From: Neltuma alba
Lineage: Eukaryota; Streptophyta; Magnoliopsida; Fabales; Fabaceae
Length of the DNA: 64,000 nt
Reading direction: 5' to 3'
Assembly (NCBI RefSeq): GCF_004799145.2
Contig: NW_021635468.1
Span: 1-64,000 of the forward strand
Program-made: the position numbers and the translations under genes
The notes under the pieces: model-generated
What the model was told of the DNA's origin: nothing
The model's database searches: none
What the model saw: only the letters and a program-made list of their open reading frames with translations
Part shown: positions 1 through 11,791 of the stretch, piece after piece
Layout: every line of letters starts with the position of its first letter
How positions within the stretch are numbered: position 1 is the first letter of the stretch

Positions 1-148
1 GCTCCCAAATGAAAAAGCACCTCTTCTCCCATTCTAAACTTAATGAAGGCCTCTTCTCTCATTTCTCTTCTCCCATTCCGTCGCCCCTTCTGAAGATTTC
101 TCTTCTCCTGTGCCGTCGCCTCTTCTCCCATTCATGCTGTGCCGTCAG

Positions 149-538
149 TGAGTCGCCAAAATCATCCAACGACTCAATCCTCCCATAGGGTGGTTTGAAG
201 ACAGGGCTGGAGAGAATCGGCACTCGGCGCGACTTAGCGGAACGTACCATGGTAGCCTGATCGGACGGCGTCGTATTAGAGTGGATAAAAGCGATACCAC
301 CAAGGGCAGCCATGGCGACGGCCATGTGAGCTTCGGAGACGGTGTCCATCAGAGAAGCGACACGAGGGATATTTAGAGGCACATTATGACTGACTCTGGT
401 AGCAAGCTAAATAGCATCAGTAGGGAATTCAATTTAGTGAGGGAGGAAAATGACATCGTCATAAGTGTAGGTGTAACCTTGGCAGAAGAGCTTCTCGGCA
501 GTAAAGCCGTTGTCAAACGGAGGCGGTGTGTAGTCCAT
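149..538 (-). pseudogene. IMP dehydrogenase pseudogene fragment (N-terminal part)
   Basis: Reading the minus strand from an ATG at 538 gives the N terminus of a plant inosine-5'-monophosphate dehydrogenase, the first committed enzyme of guanine nucleotide synthesis (IMP to XMP). Recognisable blocks are GFTAEKLFCQGYTYTYDDVIFLP without a break in frame, then PLNIPRVASLMDTVSEAHMA and a GGIAFIH block, ending near SLDDFGDS. Two in-frame stops break it: TAA at 436-434 and TAG at 409-407. Homology ends after about 130 codons. The flavin-independent catalytic Cys loop and the rest of the TIM barrel are missing from the window side that can be read, so this is a truncated dead copy. No intron is visible in the fragment. 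Confidence 0.8.
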
Positions 539-1967
539 TATCGTTGCCAGCAGTATGCTGTGAGGGTTCAACGAAGGAGACAGAGTGACTTTGTTTTTTG
601 TTGTTTATCAAATAGAGCGACTTCACTGCAAGAAATCAGAAGAAACAGACAAGCACAGAGTGCGACAAAGCTGTAAAGATAAGAAAGATGAACAGAAGGG
701 GATAAGGAAGGAAGTGGGGAAAGCTCGAAGCTTGGGAGTACTTTAATAAATAATAATATTTTTATTGGCAAAATAATATTCATGTTTAAAATCTTTAATA
801 AATAATAAATTTTTTTATTAGCAAAATAAATCATTTTCCTAAAAAATATTGTAATTATTTATAAATATATATACACATTAATTATTTATTATTTATATTA
901 TTTATGTCTTATTTATTATGTTACCAAAATATATATTATTAAAAAATTTATTACTTCAAATAAACATATATTATGAAATATATTTTATATGTAATTATCA
1001 TTTAAATTTATATCCTTTTTAGTAATTTTTACATATAAAAAAGCACTTCTAACAATAATTAACCAAACACTCTCACTTTATCAGAATCACTTTTTCAGAA
1101 AATTTATTCTTTCAAAATCTATTCTTCTCATAATCTATTCTCTAGAAGCTATTATCCAAACTATGGTTTGGACTTATCCAAACACTCCCATAATTGTATT
1201 AGATGTTAAATTAGGTCCCTCGACCTTTTTTAGAGGTCCTTATGCTTCACAATCTTCAGGATGATAGTCCTTCGTTAATAAATTTAGACGCCATTAATAC
1301 AAAGAATGATGTGATAACAAATCACAACTTTCTCTTTCTTCTCTCTCCGTATAGGCTGGCACTCATTTTTCAAGGTTGACCACTAGTTCACCATGATCGA
1401 TCGAAAGATGCTGAGAAGTAGAGGGAGAGCTCCTTCTTTAGTTGGGTCCACTACTTCATCGACTTTAGCACTCAGTTGTGTTTATGTGGATGCAGGACAA
1501 TGTCAGGTAATGATGGTGTTTGACATTCGGATGATAGCAAAAATAAAAATTAAAAAGAAAATTGTGAGACCTAATTCATAATTCATTTTTTTCGTCCAAA
1601 CTTCTTTTTCTTCCACCCAAGCATGCTAGACCAGAATTTCATGGGTATTAATATTTAAACACAATAAATAAATTAAAAAAATAATTTTATTGAAATGTTA
1701 GGACCCAAGGTTGGAGTGAAATTTCAAATGCATATTTGAGGGGCGGGTTGATCCCAGTTTTTCTCTCTCATGACCCTTTTGTCTACTTCCTCTCTCATGT
1801 GGGACTATAAATTTGCTGGAGATAGTTGAGGCGGGATGTTTCTGCATATAAGTAAGTATATGGAGGATTTGAAGTCAATCTCTTGAAATTAATTCAGGTG
1901 AAATAATGAGTGTAGAAAAAAGCGGGACGTATTTGCACATCTTTGTGTGTTATTTCCCCTCTATTTA
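539..1967. other. AT-rich intergenic DNA with MITE remnants
   Basis: No gene is supported here. Positions about 740-835 hold two imperfect direct copies of an AT-rich block of about 50 bp (CTTTAATAAATAATAA... followed by TTATT(G/A)GCAAAATAA). Positions about 1030-1192 are the reverse complement of the terminal part of the Tourist-like MITE at 1968-2544, sharing the GAGTGTTTGGATA and AGATTCT-rich blocks, so this is a second, truncated copy in opposite orientation. Short open frames in the interval have no recognisable product. Confidence 0.5.
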
Positions 1968-2544
1968 GGGGTGTGTTTGGATTAAACCAAACCGTGGTTT
2001 GAAAAAGTGATTCTGGAGAATAGATTCTATGAAGAATAGATTCTGGAATGATTTTGAGAAGTGAGAGTGTTTGGATAGTTGTTATTAGAAGCACTTTTTA
2101 TATACACAAATTACTAAAAGAAAAAGACATAAGTTAATATGATAATTACAGAAAAATAGATTTTATGATATATTTTAATTTGAAGGAATAAAATTGTTAA
2201 TAATATATTTTTTACCAACATAATTAATAATACATAAGATAATATATTAATAAATAATTAATTAATATGTATATATATTTATAAATATAAGATTAAATAT
2301 GTTTATAAAAAAATATGTTTATAAAAAAAATAACAAGATACATATCCTATAGGCTCTCACACTTTTTCTTTTTCTCCAAAGCAAAAAATTTTTGCTTTTT
2401 CCAAAACTATGGTTTTGGAGTCAAAACCATGGTTTTGACCCAAAACCATGGTTTGGTTTTTGGGATGACTGTTTGGGCAGTTTTTTACCCAAACTATTGT
2501 TTGAGCCCCCAAACCATAGTTTGGGCAAACATCCAAACGGTACC
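1968..2544. mobile_element. Tourist-like (PIF/Harbinger-type) MITE, 577 bp
   Basis: The ends are imperfect inverted repeats (GGGGTGTGTTTGGAT at the left, reverse complement GGTACCGTTTGGATG at the right). They are flanked by the 3-bp direct repeat TTA at 1965-1967 and 2545-2547. Several internal copies of the short palindrome CCAAACCATGGTTTGG lie near both ends. No transposase is encoded. TTA target duplications are the hallmark of PIF/Harbinger-type elements. Confidence 0.7.
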
Positions 2545-2547
2545 TTA

Positions 2548-3465
2548 ATTCAGGTGAAGTTCAATACCAAAAATACCAAGGATGTTTATAACTTTAGGTT
2601 TTTGAGTTACCAGTATCCTTGGAAATTTATAGGCTATATTTTTTGTATATAGGATCAGCAATTATACCCAAGAAAGAGTGGACAAGTATAGGTTTTATTC
2701 CTTCCTCTTTTTCTTGCATTAATAAAAAATGATTGTGATTTTTCTATGATGCCAAATTGGAAATGTGTGTTTTTTTGGGTCTGCTATTTTCCTTCCCATT
2801 TAAATATATTATTTAGGAGTTTTATTTTACCATATGAATACTGTGTTAATTGCCAAATTGATACATGCATAAAAGATATCTTTGTGACCTTTGGATAAAA
2901 ATATTTAATCTTAGTTTTTTATATGGGAAAAAAAAGGCTCTCTGTCCTGTGTGTTGCAAGGCAAAGGAAAGCAAAGGTAAAAGAAAATCAAAGAGCCTGT
3001 ATGGTTGTCAGAAATGATGAGAATTAAATGGAAGGGGGTGATAGGGTCAAGGGATAAAAATAGAGAGAATGACAAATAAAGAAATCTTGAAAATAACTAA
3101 ATGCCAAATCAGGATTTGTGGATAGGTTTTGACAATATTTAATTTGTATATAACAATACATCTTTGTAAGAATACCTTATTTATGATTTTGTGATTTTTA
3201 TGATTTTTTTGTCGTTTTTTCATAAAAATATTCATGAAGTATTGCTGTACGAGCTGCTAGAAATGACAGAATGGGATATTTGCAATTTTTCAGGATTTTC
3301 AAAACTTTTTTTTTATTTAACGGTAGAATGTGGTATGAATGTGAGCGTGAAATCCAATTCAAGAATTTGTTTGCAAGAATCTGTGACGCCCATAAACGAG
3401 AATTCTACGATTTACTCCCAACTTTACTACTGAAGTTTGTAAGAGTGGAGAGTGCGGAATAGAGA
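2548..3465. other. intergenic, upstream of RCL1-like pseudogene
   Basis: AT-rich sequence with no supported gene. The stretch 3250-3465 directly precedes the RCL1-like ATG and may hold its old promoter and 5' leader, but no clear TATA box was chosen. Confidence 0.4.
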
Positions 3466-5920
3466 ATGGGGAATAAGGATTACAAGAGGCTAAAAGGATG
3501 TCAGAGCTTCAGGCAACGATTAATTCTCGCCATTCTCTCAGGTAATTCGATTATTATCGAGGATATTCGTGCAGACAAGACTTTCCCGGGTCTTTAGAAA
3601 CACGAGGTCTCTTTTCTTCGTTTGCTTGAGAAAATCTGCGATGGTTGCTGTGTCGAAATCAACGAAGCTGGTAATTTTAGTTTTTCTGTTGGCTTATATG
3701 ATGCTTTTAAATTCTGAAAATGATTCAACTGGCTATGTGGGGGCTGAATTGGGTTTTATTTGTGGATAGCTACTAAATTGAAGTACAAGCCTGGAATTAT
3801 CATGGGTGGGAAGAATCTTGCGCATGACTGTGGTGTTAGTCGCTCCATTGGTTATTTCTTGGAACCGCTGATAGTTCTTGCTTTATTTGGAAAGAAGCCC
3901 CCCGAGATTAGGCTCAAAGGTAATTTATTGTGTCTTTTTAAACATGATGCATTTTACAGAATGACCTTTTAATCACAAAAGAGAATAGAGTGGTGAAGCA
4001 TACGCTTAACTTTGGTCGGCAAACACAAACTTTTGGCGATTGAGTGCAATTTGATGTTAATTCATAGGAGATAAGTTAGACCAATTATTTTCCACCTGTT
4101 GTTATCTTGTGATGTGATCTCTAATAATCACGTATAATTGTTTCCACCCTTAATTTATCAGGAGGTGGTAGGATAACTGAGGATGATTGGCAACCTTTTT
4201 GGCAATTTGGTGCCAGTTGATGCTAATGCATATGGGATAAGTAAAGTCATTTGATCTATATATAATAATATTGTGATAATTATAGAAAGTAAGTAGCTAT
4301 TAATTACAGTTCCTCTGGCTCTTGATGATGGTTCATGATATGCTGTTATATTTGAAGTATGAGTTGCTATCTTCCTCTGAGGTTTCAGTTTCAAGCGAAT
4401 CAAACTTATGACTTATAATATGAAGTGCTATCTTCCTCTATATTACAGGGATGAATGTTAACTAGATTTTATGTGAATAGTAAATATACTAACTAAATGA
4501 TATACGGGATTCAAAGCAACAATGATGGGATATAACCAGATGATCCGTTCGTTATAGCTGTTCAATATTATGTTGTCAGGAATTACAAATGATTCTAAGG
4601 ATCCGTCAGTTGATACTTTCCGCTCCACCACTCTGCACATATTGAAACGCTTTGGAGTCTCTTCTGATCAGCTGGATCTTAAAATAGAGTGTCGTGGAGT
4701 TCCTCCGAATGGTGGTGGGGAAGTCGTTTTGTCCGTGCCTGTTGTTCAGAGTCTTAATGTGAGTACCCAAGTTTATTACTAATTTATAATTATGTAATTT
4801 TATTTGCAATCTTACATATTTGTCCTAGCAGGCAGTTTCCTGGACTGACGAGGCCATGGTTAAGAGAATTAGAGGAGTTACATTTTCTGCTAGAGTGTCC
4901 TCTCAGTTTGAATATACCTTGATTCATGCTGCCCGCGGAATATTTAATCGTCTACTCCCAGATGTACACATTTTTACAGATCACAAAACTGGCCCACAGG
5001 CTGGAAAGTATGATCATCATATACTTTATTTTACGTTTGTTAATATATTTGTTAGGGATTTGATAGATCCCAAGTTCTATTGTATAACCTTGTTTTTGGG
5101 TGATTTTTCCTCTTAATAACACAGGTCTCCTGGATATGGGATTTCGCTTGTTGCAGAAACTACTTCTGACTGCTTCATTTCTGTCGACACTGCTGTTTCT
5201 CGTGATCATGATGAAGAAGCTACTGACTTCACAGATGATGAGAAGAAAGACCTGATACCCCCAGAAGACATTGGTCAACAAACTGCTTATGCCTTACTTC
5301 AGGAAATCCAGCAGGGGGCGGAGTAGTGGATTCAACGCATCAGGTCGAATTCTTAATTAAACCGGCCCTTGTTAATCTTTCTGGTCAAGTTTTTTTTTTT
5401 TTTTGGTTTTGCTTTTTGAACTTCTGAGAAACGAAACATTTGAAGAGTTAGTTGTTGATAGAGTTCAATGTCATTCTTTGATCTACGTAGCTAATCTTAT
5501 ACAACGGAATGAGGCTGCTTGTTGTTATTGCTTCAAGAAATCCTGTTTCTGTTGTTTAATTGCATATTTAGTCGAAATAGGCCTAGCTCCTAGATAATGA
5601 CTTCTCCTTGATGCTGGACAAAGTATACGAGGTTCCAATCTCTCGTTTATTTTCTTCTTCCATTTGCCCGGACCCATCCTTTCTTTCTTTAACACTGTTG
5701 TTCGGTGTGCAGGGTCTGTTGTTTCTTCTCTGCTCCCTATGTCCACAAGATGTTTCCAAGATTCGCGTTGGACAGTTATCCCAGCATGGGATAGAAACAC
5801 TGAGAAATATAGGGGAGTTTTTGGATTTGAAGTTCGTTATAAAGCCAGATCCAAAGACTCACAGTAATTCTTAAATGTATGGGTGCTGGCTTGAAGAACC
5901 TTTCCAGAAAGCTGTCTTGA
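3466..5920 (+). pseudogene. RCL1: RNA 3'-terminal phosphate cyclase-like protein (RCL1) pseudogene, six exons
   Basis: Six exons with intact splice sites: 3466-3670, 3770-3919, 4580-4758, 4832-5007, 5125-5343, 5713-5920. They follow eukaryotic RCL1, the nucleolar U3-snoRNP-associated protein needed for 18S rRNA processing and related to RNA terminal phosphate cyclases. Landmarks in order: KYKPGIIMGG, HDCGVSRSIGYFLEPLI, GITNDSKDPSVDTF, GVPPNGGGEV, KRIRGVTFSARVSSQFEYT, FTDHKTGPQAGK, SPGYGISLVAETT, LCPQDVSKIRVG, GIETLRNI and a final GLKNLSRKLS. Three lesions break it: an in-frame TAG in exon 1 just after the PGL motif (about 3596), a frameshift in exon 5 near 5319 that yields a premature TAG before the conserved VVDSTHQ, and a frameshift in exon 6 near 5862. 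Retained introns show that this was a DNA-level duplicate, not a processed copy. Sequencing error could explain one lesion but hardly three. Confidence 0.85.
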
Positions 5921-7499
5921 AGGTGATGAGTCCATGTATTACTATAATTTACCAATTTTTTGTTACTTACAAGCTCCTAGGACTCATACTAGGACATTTT
6001 TGATCAAATTACTCTAGTTGCTCTTCTGTTAGTAATTCACATTTTTGGGCTGCAATGCATTAATCCAATTGACCAAATTTTCTTCTATTGAAGATTTCTT
6101 TAGGTCACCCTCTTTAATTGTATTCATGAGAAAGTGATGAGAAAATTTTCTGGCCAGACCAACCATGAAGTCAACATAATAATATACAGATTTAAACAGT
6201 ACGGGAGCTGTTTAGTTTCCTTTGTTTTTAAATGAATTTTAATGATTTACTATTCTATTCTGAGCAATATTTTGATAGGTAGTGTTTTGCATGTGTCTCA
6301 CTATATTTGTAACAATATCTTGTACAATGTTCAAGTCAAATAGATTTATGTTGGGAAGTTTGGAAAGTTATCTTGAAGGGAACAGTTCCTTGGAACATTG
6401 GAGAAGACTGACTCTGCTAGATGTCTTCATATTTCATGTTTTCATATTTTTTTTTGATAATAGATTTTAATAATTTTGTTTGTTGTGTTTTCGTATTTGC
6501 TTTCTTTTTAAACTGGTTTTTTTTTTTTCTATTTTAAATTAGATAACTTTTTCTTTTATTTTAAATTTGCTCAATGTGTGCTTTGCTGGAACAGCTGAGC
6601 AGATCACCACAATTCCTCTTCTGTTAGCAATAGGCATTAATCGAGTTGATCAAATTATATTCATTGGAAAAATATTTTTTATGGTTGCTTTTAATTGTAT
6701 TCGAAGATTGATTACTTTTATAAGTTTTTTTTTTTTTTTAATAACACCTCGTTATGAATGTCTTATTAATTTATCTTACGCTACATTTTGGGTAACTTTT
6801 TAAAAGTAGTTTTATTAAGGCTCCTTTATGTTCGTCATTTTCATTACCTTTTTAATCCTTTATTACTCTCTCACTTTCATGGCTTTTATTTAATTTAGAA
6901 CAATGAAGAATGTCCCGTCTTAACCCTAAACCAAAGCCTCAGGATTCGAGGTTGTAGATCATTTCACTCTATAATATATTACTTATTAAAACCAATTTTA
7001 TTCGACGTGGGACTTTTCATATCATTTTTAAGTTTACTCATGTTTGGAGATCTTAACAAAAATAAAAAAAGAAACTAATTTTATGTACTTTACTAAACTT
7101 TCCACTCAAAATTCAAATGATTTATACTACTAAGTACTAATTGTACTCCTCCAGTGATCCTGGGTAAGCTGCGTTTACAACTTGCGCTGCTTTGAGATGA
7201 TCTTCACTTCATTATAGACCAACCACAAGCTTCTAAAGCTGTCTCATGTTAAAATACCAGTACCTCCTATTCTTAATATAAAATCTCATTTGATTTTTAT
7301 TTTGATCATCCGTGCATGGCCCCTATGCAATTTCAGTATGTGTATCCGGATGCTTCTGGGCCATGTTATGGATATTTCCTCTCATACCTTTTTTTAATTA
7401 ATTCGAAATTATATTTCATTGAGAAAAAATTGCACTAGTGCCGTTAATTTCACTTTTCAAAATAACATCGAAATATTTTTTTCCTCAAGAATATTGCTT
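5921..7499. other. gene-free AT-rich interval
   Basis: Possible 3' untranslated sequence of the RCL1-like locus, then AT-rich DNA with long T runs. No open frame here has a recognisable product. Confidence 0.4.
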
Positions 7500-7632
7500 T
7501 CTTGTTGCATTAAAAAAACAGAATATTACTTCCTTTTTGCATTTAGAAAAAACGAATATTACTTCCTTGTTGCATTTAGAAAAAACGAATATTACTTCCT
7601 TGTTGCATTTTGAAAAAACGAATATTACTTCC
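7500..7632. repeat. 33-bp tandem repeat, four units
   Basis: Four head-to-tail copies of a 33-bp unit, CTTGTTGCATTTAGAAAAAA followed by CGAATATTACTTC. The first unit is the most diverged (ACAG in place of ACGA). Because 33 is divisible by three, the array stays open in two plus-strand frames and gives repeated 11-residue peptides. There is no sign of a real protein around it. Confidence 0.85.
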
Positions 7633-8424
7633 TTTGTTTTAGCCAACAATGTTACTTCCTTGCAACGTATCGGGAGAATTATAATAAAATCTTATGCAAG
7701 AAACATACAAAAATGTTTCATAACAATTTAGCAATTTGCAATAATAAGTTTCAGAACAGGAAATAACAATAGGTTTTCACTATTCGCTTGTTATTTGGAG
7801 ATATTAAAAAATTATTAAATTACTTAATCATAGTATATGTTATAGTTTCTAAAATTCTTATATAGATAAGTAGACTATATATTAATTTATGAGTGAAGTA
7901 AATTAGTTTGGAAAAAAACAATAAATATAAATAGTTTAAAGTAATTAAATAGGTACTATGTTCTTTTAATGGGGCCTTATTATGATTCTCCCAAACAAAT
8001 ATTTTGTTTCTTGCAAGATAAACACCCTTTTAGCTTGTATGGGGATGAACTTAGGCTTATATATAACGAATAGAATGCTTATTGTTGCATACAAGGACGA
8101 CAAAACTGCATTTTGCTAGTCACTCCTCGCCCAAACGCCAAGGTACTGATGACTAATCATCTACACTCTTCCATTGTGAATTCTTTTCTTATGTAATTAT
8201 CTCGTTTTCTCTTGGTAACCTTGTAAGATTGCAAAGTAATGCATGGCTACTTCCAAAATTAATAGCTTAATTCTTACCCTTATATTGTATTAGTTACCTG
8301 CTATGGAAGAAGTTTGGTTTTGGTGCCCATTCCAGTGATAAAATATATCAACATTTCAAAATCTACTCCGGACAGTTCACATTTAAATTTTTAAATTTTA
8401 AGTTCTTAAATTTTTTTTTTGGAG

Positions 8425-8990
8425 AAAGTTTTAGTCTTATTTATAAGGTAAAGAGAAGAAATTTTTTGGTCTTATTTATAAGGGAGAGAAAGAATTTTTT
8501 CATATAGATGTATAATTTTATTATTTATTTATTATTATTTTGGTTTTGTTTTTATAGGGTATAATACATGTTAAATTAAATAGAGAGAAAGTTACTCATA
8601 AAAAAAAAATAGAGAGAAAGTTGAAAAGTTGAATTTTAATGCTGCTTTTTGAAATATGTTGGTATTGACTTGTAAATAGGACCACAAAAGTAATAATCAA
8701 GATATTATCTTTATTTTAAATTCTACTCCTAGATGTTATTTATAAGATAGAGAGAGAATGTTTCTTTTGATTTTATTTATAAGTTATCTCATTAAATTTT
8801 TAGCTTGAATGTATTTTATCCTTCATTTATTATAGTGTAAATGATTATTTTTATGAAAGGTGCATATATAAAATAGGGATAAAATTGAAAAATTATTATA
8901 TTTTAACAGAGAGTTAATACAATTTAAGATTTTCTTTAATCTACATAAAACATATTGAAAATGTTTTATAAATAGGACTAGAGACGTATT
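8425..8990. mobile_element. diverged MITE with CTTATTTATAAG-type ends
   Basis: This block carries repeated TCTTATTTATAAG motifs on the left and TTTTATAAATAGGACTAGAGA on the right, with an interior (ATAGATGTATAATTTTA, CCTTCATTTATTAT, GAGAGTTAATA) that is shared with 31053-31319 and with the element around 34594-37080. It is non-coding. Exact ends were not resolved. Confidence 0.5.
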
Positions 8991-9100
8991 TACTACTCCC
9001 TCCGGTCCTTATTACAGGGCACTATCTACAAGAAATTCTGGTCTTTGATGTAGTCATTAACCAGCTCATTAATTGCTATTTTCCAATTTTATCTTTGTTA

Positions 9101-9428
9101 CTCCCTCCGTTCCTTATTATAAGAGACATTTGATGCTTATGGCATGTTCCTATATATAAGAGACACTTAAAAGTTGTCTCTACTTTTTTGTGTTGATTTC
9201 CTATTTTATCCATATTTATTGTCTCCAATTCACACTCTCTCTCCCTCCCACTTATCTTTCTTTCAATAATTTAATTGTTCTCTCTCATGCTCTTTCTCCT
9301 TATTAATGAGGGCATTTTTGGAAAAAAGATTATATCTTTTACACATTGATTATTCTTAACTAATTTTAACTACTTTTTTTATCAACGTAATTCGGTTATT
9401 TGTCTCTTATAATAAGGAACGGAGGGAG
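9101..9428. mobile_element. Stowaway-like (Tc1/mariner-type) MITE, 328 bp
   Basis: Near-perfect terminal inverted repeats: CTCCCTCCGTTCCTTATTAT at the left and its reverse complement at the right (AATAAGGAACGGAGGGAG). TA dinucleotides flank it at 9099-9100 and 9429-9430. It has no coding capacity. A partial relative beginning CTCCCTCCGGTCCTTATTAC starts at about 8997, and this element may have inserted into it. Confidence 0.9.
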
Positions 9429-10024
9429 TATTAATTAAGGTTTAGGGTTAAAAAGCTGATCAAACTCCTTGTTTATCTATCTGCGTTATTTAAGTTGGGG
9501 CTAATCTTAAAAAATTTTATTAATTTAGGACAGATTTAATGCTTCAATTCTCATTTCTTGGTATGTGAGAATTAGTTGTATAAGACGAAGGGGGGTAATT
9601 AATTTCTTAAAAATGCGAAAATAATTCATTTTAGATCATCCAAACTTAATGTGACAGCACTTATGAGCATCGAAGCTAATCTCTATAAAAGATTCTCGAA
9701 AAACAATAATTAATCATATTCTTTTCTCGTTACTTTACAAATGTCAATATGTCTTGTACATCAATAAATTTGATTTGGTTTTTGGTTTTATACTGAAACC
9801 TTTTTTAATGTATAGTCTTATATGGCTACTAATAAAGTTGTCTTCATTTCAAATAAAAAAAAATCCTATATAAAGGGAAGATAATTGACAATGTTTACAC
9901 TATATATTTATTTAAAAACCGCGTTGTTTAGCAATGATAATTATGCTTACAATATATAAGTTGCTAATATTTGATGCCTATGCTATTAACCAATTTTATA
10001 GTTCATTTAATTATTTTTTTCTTA

Positions 10025-10402
10025 GGGTTGAGGTTCATACTGCATTTTGAAGTCTTCTTTCCAAGTGCATCCAGTACTTAAGAGTATTTAATGGTTCATC
10101 TAATACTCTGAAATATTTTTTTAGGTGCGTTCAAATACTCAAATATTTTATAGTTCATTTAACACCCTGAAATATTTTACAAGATACATCAAACATTCTA
10201 AGGGTTAGGGTATTTAGGATGCATATTAAGGTTCTTGGTGTATCTAAAAACATATTTAAAGATACTAAATGAATCATCATATATGTTAAGATGTTGAACA
10301 CACATGAAAAAATACTTTAGAGTATCGAATGAACTACGTGATACTTTTAGGTGATAAACACAACCAGAAAAATATTTCAGAGTATTGGATTAACCTCAAC
10401 CC
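10025..10402. mobile_element. foldback MITE with inverted GGGTTGAGGTT ends
   Basis: The ends read GGGTTGAGGTTCAT and TTAACCTCAACCC. The interior holds many diverged copies of a motif like AATACTCTGAAATATTTT in both orientations. A related element with the same internal motif lies at about 37711-38066. Its right end lies about 120 bp upstream of the DUF247 start codon, so it may have supplied upstream promoter DNA. Confidence 0.55.
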
Positions 10403-10439
10403 TTTATGCTATGAAAGTGATTCAATATGTGAGATGTGC

Positions 10440-10447
10440 TATAAATA
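10440..10447 (+). promoter_or_regulatory. TATA box candidate for the DUF247 gene
   Basis: TATAAATA stands 79 bp upstream of the ATG at 10526, a normal plant TATA-to-ATG distance with a short leader. The choice rests on motif and position only. Confidence 0.5.
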
Positions 10448-10525
10448 TATATATGTTTATATATAGAGTGTTCCTCCTTTCTTTTATTTTGCTTATTGGA
10501 TTGCTTTCTAAATCAAATTTAATAG

Positions 10526-11791
10526 ATGGAAGACGAAGTGATGGTTGACATCAAAACTATGATCGGAGATAGTGGATATGGTTATGTGTCACCAGACTGT
10601 TGTATCTCTAGAGTGATTCATACAGCACGTGATATAAAACCAAATGCTTACACTCCAAAGTTTGTTTCTATTGGTCCCTTTCATTACGGTAATGAGAGGC
10701 TGCAAGAAATGGAAAGGCACAAACGAGCTTTTCTCAAAAGATTTACTCAAAGAAGCAGCACAAAGTTGGATGTTATTATTAATTTTGTCAGAAGTTCAGT
10801 AACGAAAGTGCGCGCTTCTTATTCAGAGAACATCAACCTTAGTGACAAGGAACTTGTGAAGTTAATATTATTGGATGCTGCTTTCATCATTGAAGTTCTC
10901 TTCATTACGTATTATGAGCCGAAGATAATATTGAATGATGCTAAACTGTCACAGCAACCATTAAGTGGAATTCTACCTCTAGATTTAGTTTTTTTTGAGA
11001 ACCAACTACCATTCTCTGTTTTGGAAGAGCTATTCAATATAGCATTTCCCCCTAACCTTCGTGATGATGAAATCACTTTTTTTAAGCTTGCTTCTTGGTA
11101 CTTGAGTGTGACATTTGACCTTGAAATGCCAAAGCATGATCTTGATAATGTAAGCGTAAAGCATTTCACAGACTTGCTTAGGTTTTTATTGTTACAAGGA
11201 GCACCTCCAGAAAAAATGGACCCACTATTTTACACTACTGATGTTCTTTCATACAGTGCAAAGGAGTTGCAAGGATTTGGAGTAAAGTTGAAGGCTAGCA
11301 AAAGCAAGAGCCCATTAGACATCAAGTTTTCAGGCCATGTTCTGGAGCTTCCAAAGATTTTGGTGACGGATCTCGTGACCGAAGCTTTGTTCTTTAATAT
11401 GATAGCTTTTGAACAGATCCATTGTCGTCAAACCTCTTTTATTTCTAGCTATGCTCTTGTATGGAGTCACCTAATCAACACAAAGGAAGACGCGGATGTC
11501 CTCGTTAATAATAAAATAGTCCGCAGCTTCATTACTAATACTGAGGTTGCTCCGTTATTTATAATCATGGTAAAGAATGCCGGTCTAACAATGCTGATTC
11601 CTGAAAATGTTGATATCTTCAAAAGGTTGAAGACGTTCTGCGAAAATGGTTTGCGACAGAGTAAAGCAAGTTTGAGACATGATTATTGCAGGATGCCTTG
11701 GCAAACTGTGGCCTCTTTTGCTGCAATCATGCTCCTAATTCTCGCCATTCTTCAGACCATATTTTCTATTCTCCAACTAACAAAAGGATAA
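10526..11791 (+). CDS. DUF247 (UPF0481) family membrane protein, 421 aa
   Basis: A single-exon gene of 421 codons with the usual layout of plant DUF247 proteins. It opens with a CCISRVIHTARDIKPNAYTP-type N-terminal block and SIGPFHYGNERLQEMERHK. Next come LLDAAFIIEVLF and ILPLDLVFFENQLPFSVLEE, both family hallmarks. Then follow a degenerate mid-region, a late LVTEALFFNMIAFEQ block, and one hydrophobic helix at the C terminus (about residues 397-416, VASFAAIMLLILAILQTIFS). The family is plant-specific and of unknown biochemical function; some grass members at self-incompatibility loci are male or female determinants, but nothing here indicates that role. The frame is intact and the length normal. 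The first M is followed by a second at codon 6; the first was chosen because a TATA box fits it. Confidence 0.9.
   Translation: MEDEVMVDIKTMIGDSGYGYVSPDCCISRVIHTARDIKPNAYTPKFVSIGPFHYGNERLQEMERHKRAFLKRFTQRSSTKLDVIINFVRSSVTKVRASYSENINLSDKELVKLILLDAAFIIEVLFITYYEPKIILNDAKLSQQPLSGILPLDLVFFENQLPFSVLEELFNIAFPPNLRDDEITFFKLASWYLSVTFDLEMPKHDLDNVSVKHFTDLLRFLLLQGAPPEKMDPLFYTTDVLSYSAKELQGFGVKLKASKSKSPLDIKFSGHVLELPKILVTDLVTEALFFNMIAFEQIHCRQTSFISSYALVWSHLINTKEDADVLVNNKIVRSFITNTEVAPLFIIMVKNAGLTMLIPENVDIFKRLKTFCENGLRQSKASLRHDYCRMPWQTVASFAAIMLLILAILQTIFSILQLTKG

Noticed and set aside
7419..7731. Repetitive peptide frames KNEYYFLVAFR and EKTNITSLLHL
   Set aside because: Product of a 33-bp tandem repeat; no start context, domain or gene neighbours.
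9101..9428. Rho-independent-like hairpin
   Set aside because: The inverted repeat is the TIR pair of a Stowaway-like MITE with TA flanks; bacterial terminators do not apply.
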